Assembly: GCA_963978905.1 (NCBI GenBank)
Contig: OZ022260.1
Location: 17,225,725 to 17,289,724 of the forward strand
Length of the DNA stretch: 64,000 nt
Reading direction: 5' to 3'
DNA from: Trichostrongylus colubriformis
Lineage: Eukaryota > Nematoda > Chromadorea > Rhabditida > Trichostrongylidae
In this document: positions 1 to 10,857 of the stretch, piece after piece
Numbering within the stretch: position 1 is the first letter of the stretch
How the letters are laid out: every line of letters begins with the position of its first letter
Translations under genes and position numbers: made by a program
Notes under the pieces: model-generated
Database searches by the model: none
Told to the model about the DNA's origin: nothing
Seen by the model: the letters and a program-made list of their open reading frames with translations, nothing else

Positions 1-195
1 TTTGGTAATACTGTAACTTTGTTGAATCGCTGGAAACATTTACTAAAGACTGGCTTCCATAGAGTAGGGATTAATCTTTTTCTTATTTAGTGGGTGAAGA
101 AGGGGGCGGGGGGAAGGAGGGAAGAAAATTTTCCCCCTCTCAAAAATGGCTGGAGCCTTAAAGTGTTGTTGAATTCATCATGATTTTGTATGATA
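1..195. other. Window edge, upstream of WDR12 gene
   Basis: No coding exon is recognised here. The stretch has a purine-rich, G-rich patch near 98-121 followed by a small self-complementary motif (GGGAAGAAAATTTTCCCC, about 119-136). It may be an operon spacer, the 3' end of an upstream gene or promoter sequence; the window edge prevents a choice. Confidence 0.4.
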
Positions 196-202
196 TTTAC
201 AG
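196..202 (+). promoter_or_regulatory. Probable spliced-leader acceptor before WDR12
   Basis: A good 3' splice site (TTTACAG) ends at 202, 21 nt before the ATG at 224, and no matching upstream coding exon is seen. In nematodes this arrangement is typical of trans-splicing of a spliced leader close to the start codon. Inference only; a non-coding 5' exon spliced in cis would look the same. Confidence 0.5.
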
Positions 203-223
203 CTCCTGACAATTGCTTCAAAT

Positions 224-3200
224 ATGGGGGAAGAGTCGGAAGAATTTGGAAGCTCGGGCGATATGCGCCATGTGCAGGTTTCTTTCTTCAGCGAGGAGAA
301 AACGTTTGTATTTAAGAATATTGGGATTGGGATAGTCAATACAAATATGGAATCAATTACAGTAATAAGCTCATGTTCAGAGTCGCTAATATTCCCTCAG
401 CAATATTCGATGTTCCTGTGTCGGCCACTTGTGAAAATCTGAATGCTCTGGTTAACAAGACCATTTCGTCTACTAACGGTAAATTTGCAAGCTGCTTTTC
501 CTAATCCCGCAATCCCATATTATGTCTGTATGGGTGTGGAGTGCAACTGGTTTGACCTTTCCAACTTGGGGGGGGGGGGGGGGGGGAAGGTCAAATCAAG
601 GCTCAGGTAAAATCCACACTTAGTAGGTCGCTGTCTTTTCTTTATTTCTTGTCCCATCTTTATTTGTTTCCTTTGATTATGCTGGGATTTGGATTATCAC
701 ACATGGGTGAAATGTCGCACATATCCATAATAGCGCCCTTGAATTCATTTTCGAAATGTGATGCTTGGTCTTGTCTTTTCAGATGAGTGGAAGGAACGGC
801 GGTTCGAATTCCTCGTCGGGGAAACCTTCATTCGTACATCATTAGCAGAATTTATTGAAGAATATAATGTAGAAACAGTATGTGGAAAATTCGTCTTTGC
901 TCACTGCGTTTTGTTTTTATAGTTGCTTTTTAATTCAGGAAACCGTCATCAAAATAGAATGTGTCCTGGGAAAAGAAACACCTAAGCCGTTACATGATAT
1001 ACCAGCTCCTGATTGGGTGTCTTCTGTCATCGTCTCCCATTCACAGTACGCCTACTAATAAGCTTATTCTAACATCCATTTGATTCTTTCCCCAGAATAT
1101 TGGGTTTTCAGTTTCTATTCTACGACATATAGTGGTGAAATCATAATCATAGACAAAAAAGGCAAAAAGGTTCTGGAGAATAGTCGAGACAAAGGAAGTG
1201 CGTTCAAGTGTAGCATTTTACTATCGAGCGACTCAGGTAGGAATTAAGCTAATTTAATCTCTTTCTGATCATGGGTTGCATAGTGGAATACACTTTAGAT
1301 TCAAAAAAGCTGGAAGGAAGTCGACTTGTAGTAGGTGGCGAGAACCAGATGTTGACGCTTTTTGAGGTCGAAGGTGACGTTCTCTTGCCTAAAGTAAGTT
1401 GTGCTGAATGTTTGAATGAACAAAGGTTTCCTGATACCTTCGTGTTGTAAGGATTCTAATAACCTCATATACTCTGTCTCAGTCATACTATAATTCTAGT
1501 CGTTGTGATACGGCAGTCTCGATAGTGCTGTCGTCATTATCCAAGTTCATTAAGCGACTACCTTCCTGTCCATTTTTTTACGAATCCTTCGGAGAGGGGT
1601 GTAATGCAGCATTGAAGATATCACTTCCATTCGATATCTGAACCCATGGTCATTCTTCTACCTTTTCGCTTCTCCTGTAATGCCTTTTCTCTGTTCTCCT
1701 CGCTTGAGCCGCACGCTTTCTTATACATTAGGCAAATTTCTGAATATTTTGTACTTCTTTTTCAGACTGTATTCCGTGGTCATGAGCGAAGTGTTGAGTG
1801 TGTCGAGGCGAATCTAGATGGTACTCGTCTGGTCTCTGGTGCATTCGATTCAAACATTAAAGTTTGGAATCTTGAGAAGGGTATGCTACAATAATGTGCG
1901 CTTGTGCGTTTATGAGTAGTGTTATACGTATCTGTTGCGTTATCCGGTCACTTTGGAGTGAGTAACGTATTTCTTCAAGATGATCAGTCAACAGTTTTTG
2001 AAAAAGATGGAAATAGCGATAACAAACCAAAGAAACGGAAAGAAAATTTTATAACGAAGGTAAGTTAGTATTCAAACAGATAAGTATTCTATAAAGTTGA
2101 TGTATTTATTAGGTTCCAATGGTAACGTTAGCTGGTCACAAAGACGCCGTTGTTGGATTGAAATGGTGCTCTTCTAACAGCAGTCAAGTAATATCTGCTT
2201 CATGGGATCATAGTATTGCTATATGGGATCTGCAATTAGGTAACATTTTCTAACATATTTTTTTATTTCTTTTCCTTTCCTTGCATGGCTGCAGCTTGTG
2301 GTTTTGATCACAATGGTGCTTTTCTTCTGTATTCTGTATAAGATTTTTTGCATATCTTCCAACTACCTCTATTTAGCTGGAGAAGTGTCGAGAATTCGTG
2401 GATTGAAAGCTTTTACGAGCATAGATGTTAACCGAAAAACAGGTTTAGTCATCAGCAGTAACACGGACGCTATCCCACGGCTCTACGATCCCCGAAGCCA
2501 TGGTAAGCGTACTCTCACAGCTGAGATAGTAGTAACTGACATTCACTATATCTTTCATGCATTCATATTCATTTGCTTGTTGTCTTAATCTGCTATTGTT
2601 TTGTGGTTCATTGAAGACTGCAATTTCTCGTATTGTGAATAGGGCATCACCTTTCTTTTGTGTGGCTAGGTCAACATTAGTGGATATGCCCCGAGCATTG
2701 GAAATTGGAAAGTCTAAGCTGCTTCTGGTCAGGAACAACATGGCTATAGCAATGTTTGTGAACTAGGAGATTACTCAGCGCAGTAGTCGGCGGCGCTGGA
2801 ATCTTTGTAACTCCTATGTAAATCATACGTTTTCCACCCGAATTTTGTCGCAGACAGCTCCAATATCTTTATAGTTCGACTAGAAATTTATCTGGCACTG
2901 ATTGATCGATGTTGATTTTAGATGGCTCTCTTGTGAAGCAATCCTTCATCGGTCATACGGGTTGGGTTTCGTGTGTAAGGTGGAATCCGTGTGATGAGCG
3001 GTGTTTTGTGAGCTCATCATTCGATAAATCTGTGAAAATGTGGGATATACGGTGAGTCATTTACTGCGTGATGGTGAATTAGGAGATTAGCTTTCAACTG
3101 TGACTCTTGGTTTGAAGTGTTTGTGGAGTCTACCCTCACTCGCTTATGTTCTGAAGGGTATGAATAGTTGAAATGACTGTCAATTTACGAACATTTTAGG

Positions 3201-3329
3201 TCGTCGAAAACCTCATTGTTTGATTTACATGGCCACGATGACCGTGTGTTGTGTTGCGCTTGGGGAGGAAATGGTCTTATTGCTAGCGGATCGGCTGATG
3301 CTACTGTGAAAGTATTTTCTACCGCGTAA
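224..3329 (+). CDS. wdr-12: Ribosome biogenesis protein WDR12 (Ytm1 family), 12 exons
   Basis: Exons: 224-303, 363-478, 783-877, 939-1045, 1112-1236, 1284-1393, 1766-1880, 1980-2059, 2113-2239, 2377-2502, 2922-3051 and 3200-3329 (stop TAA). Joined they give 446 aa without a break; human WDR12 is about 423 aa. The N-terminus has the NLE-domain pattern of the family ([10 protein letters not shown], then [14 protein letters not shown]; ubiquitin-like, residues about 14-95). It is followed by about seven WD40 repeats; visible examples are [20 protein letters not shown], then a repeat ending KVWNL, then [37 protein letters not shown] and [14 protein letters not shown] basic PKKRK stretch in exon 8 may be a nuclear localisation signal. 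In the family, WDR12/Ytm1 joins BOP1/Erb1 and PES1/Nop7 (PeBoW complex) in 60S subunit maturation in the nucleolus. A second in-frame ATG at residue 14 could also serve as start. The identity is firm; the exon 1/2 junction is the least certain. Confidence 0.93.
568..586. repeat. Poly-G run (19 G) in WDR12 intron 2
   Basis: An uninterrupted run of 19 G lies in the 304-nt second intron. It is flanked by a short inverted repeat (TTTGACCTT on the left, AAGGTCAAA on the right), so it sits in the loop of a potential hairpin. The flanks resemble loosely, but do not match, the poly-G-ended mobile elements at 51478 and 62592. Confidence 0.7.
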
Positions 3330-3497
3330 AAGAAATTCCTCTCTCTAGCGCTTTTGTTTCTACTCACTCTAATCAAGAGCTATTGCTTTCTGTGCCCTAC
3401 TTGTCGTTTGTATTTAATATCCCCTTGGATGTTAGATATGTTGTATCAAATGTTGTTGACAGTAGCTTTGTTTCTGTTTTGTTGTTGAGAGTTTTAG

Positions 3498-3503
3498 AAT
3501 AAA
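3498..3503 (+). terminator. Poly(A) signal of WDR12
   Basis: AATAAA lies 169 nt after the WDR12 stop codon and 195 nt before the next ATG. A T-rich stretch (3600-3620) follows before the next gene, as between genes of nematode operons. Confidence 0.65.
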
Positions 3504-3680
3504 AAGTTTGCTATCATTTCGCTGTCCTTTTATTCACGGTCATTATCCGTAGCATACTCGTTTCACGCCTATAATTCGTAGCATACCTGTGCGTATATTG
3601 CACTCATTTTTTCCTTCTTACTGCCATGTTTGTTTCGTCTAATTTCCATTTACAGTTTTCCATCGCTTGTTCGTCACTAG

Positions 3681-3690
3681 AAACATTCAG
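3681..3690 (+). promoter_or_regulatory. Probable trans-splice acceptor of CIR1
   Basis: AAACATTCAG ends 7 nt before the CIR1 ATG at 3698. With the upstream poly(A) signal only about 190 nt away, this is the spacing expected where a downstream operon gene receives an SL2-type leader. A second candidate acceptor (TTTACAG) lies about 30 nt further upstream. Confidence 0.5.
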
Positions 3691-3697
3691 CGCAAAG

Positions 3698-6600
3698 ATG
3701 GGAAAGGGTTTTCAAAATTTTATGTCCAAAAAGGACTTCCACCCAAGTGCTTGGTGGAATTTAAAGAGGGTCAGTGGTTATCTCCCTTTACAAGTGAGCT
3801 GCACGGATACATTGTTAAGCTATTCAGGTTTGGGAAGTTCGTCAACAAAAAGCAATTGATGACAAACGACAGGAGGATCTCCGCGTTCAGTATGAGAAAG
3901 AACAAGAAATGCTCAACAACAAGTTTGTATCTTGAAACTTCCTCCAATATATAACATTATTCCTATTAATCTCTTAATCTTTCACTTCTTTTTGGTCACT
4001 TTTATCTGGTCTTTTCTCAAATTCTTTTTCTAGTCAACTCAATTTTCTTTCAGTAGAATCTGATATTGTTATAATTATAGTTGTTGTATTTTATATTGTT
4101 TAGTAATAATTTTCGAATCGACGTTTCCCAACTTCTCGTCTTTCAAATTATCCTCTTGTTTTCCATCACCCCAACTCACGGATGGGCCTCGAGGGGCTGA
4201 TGGAAAACAGTGGCTCGTATGAGTAGACGCAAAACAAACCACTATATTATTTTTCAACATACTAAGTTGAGATATTCTTTCTTTCTCTTTATTACTATTA
4301 TATTTTTGCTATTCTTGTCTTTTCAAATCTGCTTTAGAGCACTTTTGGGAGACGAAAAAGCGAAAATGGGCTTGTCCTTCATGTACGACGCACCTGCAGG
4401 AATGACAAAACGAGAGGAACCAAAGGTAAAGCATTCTATCTTTCGAATTTTTTGCAAATTGTGTTATGTCCACTACTCCTTTTTCAGGAAGAACCAAAAT
4501 TTGAATGGCAGCGCAAGTATCATGCCCCTCGTGAGGAATGGGCCAAAGACAACGACCAAATTCAAGATCAACCATTCGGTATACAGGTAACGCTTAATTG
4601 TTTCCATTTTGCACGAGGTAATATGCGAATGTTGGGACATCGTACAGTAGTAGAAAAGTGTAGTGGTATACGCTAGTTGAATCATATTTGCAGATACCAC
4701 TGGGGGAGTAGGGGTTCTCGTTTAGCATTTATTCAATGTCTTTTAAGACTTGGAAGTGATGTAATTCCAGCGTTCACGCATTTCCTTAACTTAGACTACT
4801 GAGACCGTATCTATGGTTGAATCAATTTCTCATTCAATGCTTTTTCTTTCTTCATTTTTCTCCATATTTCTTCGACTTGCTCGTTTGATACGTCATAACA
4901 GGAATCTATGCGACCTCTGACGAAGGCAGGGAAAAATGTTTGGTGATCTTTATGAACAGTGTATGTTGGGTTGACACTTATAGGAATCACTTCAGCAGTA
5001 TTATCCAAAAGGATCAGGATCTTTAGTAGTGGCCTATATTATCGAATAGGGATGTGCATAACAGAATCTAGTGGTTGCTTTAGTTGCCTTGTTTATTTTC
5101 GTAACATACTTCAGCAGCCCTGATGAATCTTTCATTACAGGTGCGTAACGTGCGCTGTTGTAAATGCCACAAATGGGGCCATTTAAACACTGACAACGAA
5201 TGTCCTTTGTATGGAATGAGTGGAAACTTCGAAGATGCTGGGTGTAAGTTTGTCTTGTTTTCTCTCATTGAACACATAAGATATGTACCATTTTAATGCA
5301 TTCTTTCTTTTGTTTCGGTGTCCAATTTTGATGTTTACAGATGCCAATAACCCTTCGGATCTTATCAAAGAGTTGCGAAAGGAGCGTGAAGCGGTTGGTC
5401 CTTCGCATAAAAAAGATGATCTCATGAATCGAAAAGAGTTCATGGATCGTACACAACTAGCGGAAGAAATGAAAGATACTCATGGTTTACGTTTGAAAGG
5501 GAACGTTTTGAACGGTAAGGTTTTCGCCGATTTGTGCTCCATTTTACATGTTTTACGGCGCATGATTTGTGGCAGCAAATCATGCGCTTTAAAAGAACTG
5601 ACTATGCACTAGGGAGTAGCTTCTCACTATAGCTGAACTATAGCTGTTACCGAAGAAACACATTTCTCAGTCCTATTGAAGCTGTTACTTATAGTTTCAA
5701 ATCATAGTTTTTTAGTTCTTGGTTGTATATTACATTGTAATTACAATTCTACATTCTAGTTATTCGGGAGGATCAGGAAGTAAGTACACTGAAATCGGAG
5801 CCAAGCGAAGCAGAACAGATGAAGGCCTTCTTGGCTAGCTTGAGCGATAAGGAGAAGAAGAAGCTTATGAAGTAGCCTTGGTTGTACTCTCTTTTCCGTA
5901 GGTGGTGGTTGCCATTTCTCAAAACGTTATTTACTTTAGGAAACTCATTGGGAACGCTGGCAATGGGAAGGGAGATAAGAAAAAGAAGAGAAAGGATAAA
6001 AAGGAGGAGAAGAAAAAACGCAAGCATAAAAAGGAAAAGAAAGGTCATGATGCTCAGATGATCAAGAAAGAAGTAGCTACATCGGAAGGTATGTATTTCA
6101 GGATGTGTTTACATTTTCCCTTATCTGGTTATTAAGATGACGAGAAGCCTCCAGGGAAAGTTCCACGTCGACAAGGGTCTAGCAGCAGTGAAGGTAGATT
6201 TTGTTTCAAATTTTCCTTATTTTTTGTTTATACCCAGCTCATTGCGGTCTACATCCAATAATGTTAACTCTCCGTGCTCTGAGATTTTAAGTGATTTTGG
6301 AACAAATTAAAAGAGAGCCATCAATTTATGGGCATCTGTGTATGACAGTCCAGATAGAAGTTCATGGGTGTGAGTAGTTTCTTCGATCATTGCTGCGATG
6401 GTTGTTTCAAGAGCAGTCAGCATGACGCCATACCATTTTCATACAATGAACCAGCTACTTTATGCAAGAGCACTGAAGTCGTTTCGAGTGGGAGAGAGGG
6501 TCTTTCGCTCTCTGCCCTCCTATACCGCGATATAAAGAAATGGTCGGAAACATTTTAGAGTGTGATGAAGCTACAATATGACCAGTCGCATGAATATCAA

Positions 6601-9276
6601 GTTTCAGCCCATCTGGAAGATGTAGGCAGTTGATGATAGGGGCAAGAGCTTCATTGAATTTATATGTTGTGCATGGATTTTTGAAAGGGTCAGTATTAGA
6701 AGAAAAGCCTGCCTCTAGCCAAGAATCGCAACTGAATTAGGCAATTTTCAGACGGGGTTTCTGAAGGATATCGTGTACCTGAAAAGCAGCGGCGCTCTGA
6801 AGATTCATCTAGAAGCAGAGGTGCATATCGTGCCAGCAAATTGCGAAGTGGTCCAGGGCAATTTCGCTTATATTCGTCCCAGTGTCGTCATTTTGGATTT
6901 TTTTTTCAGATGAAGGTATAAGGGGAGTTCCTAAAGGAGGTTCTGAGCAAAAAGAACGTCGCCGACACGACTCGAGCAGTAGTGAAGGTAACTATTGATG
7001 AAGTCTCATCACATTGTAGGAAACATTGTAGAGTTCTTTTCGCAGAGCCAGAGCCTAAGCGTCGGCGCAGTCCAGAGGAACGTCGTCGTCGGCACGATTC
7101 CAGTGAAACTACAGGTAATTGAATTTTTGTGCGCTGATTACCCCGTGAACTTTTTTTTTTCGGAAATTTCGCAGTTTTGTGAGACGTTAAGGAAAGTTTA
7201 GCTTCGGTATTTTTTAACGATTTAGATATATGCGTACATCTTATATTTTAGAAGGGAGAAAGCGAGACACACCCAAGGATAAGAGGCCAGAACAGAAACG
7301 TCGGAAACGCGATTCGAGTAGCGATTCTGGAGGAAATGACGGTAAAAACCATGGATTCACTTGGGTGTTGGAATTGTTCTATCAGTTTTGCATAACTGCC
7401 TCTTATTTTCCCTCTAGTCACTGGGATTTATTCCGAAGAATTTCTTTTCCGATTCTGCTTATATTCGTTTTTCTCTGAAGGCTCTCCGGAACGGCAGCAT
7501 CACAGAAAGGATGGAAAAGTTGCAAAAAATAGTGAACGAAAAGATCCTGTAGACAGTCAAGGACGGGATCCAAAGAGAAATCGAAGTAAGGAGTTTGAAC
7601 ATTGCTTTTTTGAAAGTAGTGGAATGTCAGGTATATCCGCTTGGTATTTAATCGTGGTGTATACTTGTTATAGGACCAACCAGTAAACAGCCTTCTCAAA
7701 AAGAAAGGGACGTCCTAGGAAGTGGCAGCTCGTCAGGTTCAAGTAGTGATGAAGGTAGCATATATAATTTCACTGCTATAACCAGCTCGAAGGTATCTAA
7801 TGCATTTTCAGATTATTCTTCACATTCGTCGAAGCAGCCACAACAAAGAAAGAAATCGCCACTGCTCAGGCGCCGTCATGATTCGAGCAGTGATGAAGGT
7901 ATGCTCAGATTTATATTTTCTCGCGGACACGGCCAAGGAACGGAAAGATCGTATTAGTAGAAATATCTGTTCCGATTACCCCAACTTAACTTACAATGGA
8001 AGGACCCGAGGTCGAAGTGGCCATTCGGAATGGGATACATCTGGTCCGACCTATTTTCAAACGCTGATCCCGAACCTGCATTCCAAAGTTGCAGAACGAA
8101 TCCCTGAGCGGAGCCATGGAGGTTTCTTTTTTTTTTTTTGGTAGATTTTGGAAGCCTGTAGCACGGTAGATTTTGGAAGCCCGTAGCACGCGAGCCAGAC
8201 CTTCTCGCGCAAAACCAGTGCGGTTTTCGTGCTCTGGGGGCCAAATTGCCCGATGGGACATGTTTTTAGCCAGTCCGAGGGCTATTAGGTAGGCCAAGAA
8301 TGCGAAATTTGGTCAAATTCTCGGTAGGGCAAGAATTTTTCCGAAATTTTGTCAAATTCTCGAATTGGCTGAAAACATGTCCTATGGGGTAGTTTGATCC
8401 TTTGAACACGAATCGCATTGGTTTTGTGCGAGAACGTCTAGCTCACGTGCTACGGACTTCCAAATCTATCATATAACAGATTGTTTTTTCAGGAAAAAAC
8501 CTCCATTACTCCAATCGTAGAATCGTTCTGCAAATTTGTAATGCAGATTTGAGATCAGCGTCCGAAAATATGTCGGATCATATGTATCTCATTCCGAATT
8601 GCCTCATCGGCTTCGAGTCCTTTCTTTGTTAGTTACAATGTTAAATCTGTATCACCCTTTCTTAATTGGTGCAGTAGAGAACACTGCAGTGGGTGAGAAC
8701 TGTGCAGTTGACAGGGTAGGCTGCTGTAAAGTTCTTCACAGCTGAGCTAGAAATAATGCTATGAGTCTCGTAAATCTATGTTGGATAGAGCACGAGCCAG
8801 AGAAAATGGGGGATGACTTAGTTTTTAGTTAGGCTTTGTCGTTTGCTCACCGCTCCATTTTCGGGCCCTTCCCGAATAGCAAACCGGTTGGGCGCTGAGC
8901 CACCATTTGATTCCTCTGTGGAGTACCTAATTTTTCCCCCTTTTCAAGAGTCGCCCAAATCGCGTCATACGGAAAGAGGCCACCGTAACGATCGACGAGA
9001 CGAGGAGCGGAGAGAAAATCGAGCTGAACGAAATCGGCGTCGTCAAGATTCACCGACTACACGCCGAAGGTGTGCTCTTTACTATAATTCTGTAGTGGAA
9101 CTGCATAGATTTCTTCAGTGGATGAGCTTCCAGCTTCAAAAGGAACAGTGTTTTGAATATATCGGTGATTCTATTTCGAAGTACGATTCAGGCATGGGTC
9201 ATCCTCCCGGTCACCAAGAAGGGAACGACGTCGTTCACGTACAAGATCACGATCACCACGTGATAGAAGGCGATGA
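3698..9276 (+). CDS. cir-1: CIR1 homologue (corepressor interacting with RBPJ), 18 exons
   Basis: Exons: 3698-3769, 3828-3922, 4338-4425, 4488-4586, 5141-5243, 5341-5514, 5760-5871, 5940-6088, 6137-6193, 6752-6820, 6910-6987, 7046-7114, 7252-7341, 7481-7585, 7674-7754, 7812-7898, 8949-9069 and 9192-9276 (stop TGA). They join to 577 aa; human CIR1 is about 450. The CIR N-terminal domain is clear ([16 protein letters not shown]; then [36 protein letters not shown]). A zinc knuckle CX2CX4HX6C follows ([16 protein letters not shown]). Exon 8 is lysine-rich. Exons 9-18 encode Arg/Ser/Asp-rich modules such as [10 protein letters not shown], and the protein ends in RS dipeptides. In mammals CIR1 links RBPJ/CBF1 to histone deacetylase complexes and is also found with splicing factors. 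The tail is longer than in human. The gene probably sits in an operon behind WDR12. Confidence 0.92.
6194..6751 (+). other. CIR1 intron 9 (558 nt)
   Basis: This is the second longest intron of the gene. It contains short open frames but no recognisable exon or repeat. It precedes the run of small symmetric exons. Confidence 0.6.
7984..8645. mobile_element. Foldback repeat in CIR1 intron 16
   Basis: Two inverted arms of about 150 nt occupy most of the 1050-nt intron. The left arm (about 7984-8130) reads ACCCGAGGTCGAAGTGGCCA, then GGAATGGGATACAT, then GCTGATC. The right arm (about 8490-8645) is its diverged reverse complement. Between them is a smaller palindrome containing GTGCTACGGACTTCC / GGAAGCCCGTAGCAC. 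No transposase is seen. The arms recur at 57944-58060 and 59265-59360, and the core recurs at about 20957-21020. It looks like a non-autonomous DNA transposon; ends and target duplication are not certain. Confidence 0.7.
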
Positions 9277-10857
9277 TTCCATGTACGAAGAATGTTTCCC
9301 TTGTATAATATAATACCTGTTTGTGTGATACCTCCGTCTTTGTCTCTGAACGAGATCTTATCTCCAAATAACCGCTGTGAATTCTGTATTTGCTCGTACA
9401 TGTCCGAAAAGTCGTTAACTTCATGATTTATGTCGTCATAGCGATTTTCAGTCGATAAACTTAGGAGCTATACATAGTATTCGTTTCTTAACATTGCATT
9501 TGCTGTGTGGAAGTTAATGTATGTCGAACGGTAAATCAGTAAAGTGGTCCATCGGTCATCTTCTCTAAGATTGTACTTCAGCTCGTCATCGCTTTGGAAA
9601 TGATGGTGTTGCAAATGCCGCCCGTTTCATCCCCTTACTTGTTCCGGCGGTCAAAATTTGAATCACGACCGCCTTCTGGGATGCTGCTGCTACTTCTAGC
9701 AGGATCGGAATGTGTACGGCGCATACCAAAAAAGAATTAATTTAAACCTGGAACATACCTTCTTTGCACCGTTTCGGTGAAAGGTGCGAAGTCCATTTTG
9801 TGGGACATGGAAGTCAAAGGCTTTTGGCTGATAACTCTCTTGTCTATTCCACACTTTATAGGCCTAGAGTTGTGCTACGATCTTTATGCCCTCCAACTAT
9901 AGGTCCACAGTTGTTCTGTATTGCAACCCTTCCTTTTCATTCACCTTCTAATCCTATGCCATTTATGATTCTTATAACTATCTTCTTAGTGTTCCTTTCA
10001 GTACCACCAGCCAAAAAAGTCAGCTTTTAGGCCAACTTATCCCACCCAGTGTGTGATAGGTTTCGCTCTTGTTGGTAATGGATTTGTACCTCGTGCAATC
10101 TGCCACAAAAGGATGGTATTACCATATAATTTTAGGATTTTCCAGCCCTTTATGCACATGTAGCTTTTTTTTCCTCATAACATCCTGTCTCTCATGTATT
10201 TGATTATTCAAAAATGGGAATCCAATACCGCAAAACCCAGCCCGCCTATAAAAAAAATACTCGAAAGTATCTAGAAATACCTTCCCAACTAATGTGCCTC
10301 ACTCACGTCGCTCGTTTCAATGTTCGAAGGTGGTTGGTATCGTGTTGCTCTGAAATCATTTGCTATCGTTCCCGACGACATGAAAACCGTCCGTTGCTTC
10401 TAATTTGCCCCTTGTCATAGCAACGTTACCAGATGGTTGGGTACTAGTTATTAGATTCTTGTATGCAATGATGACCAATATTTGCCCTAGTACAATTGGA
10501 TTCTATTGAATTAAAAAATAGGAATTCAAAAGGGAACTCAGTTTATTGCATACACTTATTTTTATCTTTGCTAAGCGTTCGCTTCTTCAGCTACTGTACT
10601 ACGACGCGTAGGTTTGAACATAAAAATCATGGTTGTTAAGGGACACGACGACTATACAGTTTTTTTTTCAAATTTTCATTAAATATATGCACACTCACAA
10701 CCTATCACAGAGCATCGGTATTCGAATAGTAAACAAATAAACAACAAGTACGTACAAAATGACAAAAAGCTGACTCGTGAACCTGATCAATGGGCCCGTA
10801 TAGCGTGGAAAATGTCTTAGCAAGTTCATGGCAATGGAATGAATGCGTCAAAACTAT
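9277..10857. other. Convergent 3' intergenic region, CIR1 / LRR gene
   Basis: About 1.6 kb between the CIR1 stop and the LRR-gene stop, holding the two 3' UTRs. I see no canonical AATAAA shortly after the CIR1 stop. Several short open frames are present but none has recognisable content or splice support. Confidence 0.6.
10542..10547 (-). terminator. Candidate poly(A) signal of LRR gene
   Basis: TTTATT on the plus strand reads AATAAA on the minus strand, 311 nt beyond the LRR-gene stop codon. It is the first canonical hexamer I found downstream. Confidence 0.45.

Noticed and set aside
568..586. Remnant of the poly-G-ended miniature element in WDR12 intron 2
   Set aside because: The G run is flanked by a small inverted repeat, but the flanks do not match GGGTCAAATAAAGTC and no interior is present; treated as a simple repeat.
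9277..9320. Longer CIR1 C-terminus through the open frame ending near 9313
   Set aside because: That frame is shifted from the RS-rich frame. Splicing 9069 to 9192 keeps the RS frame and ends at TGA 9274-9276, matching the RS-rich end of the family.
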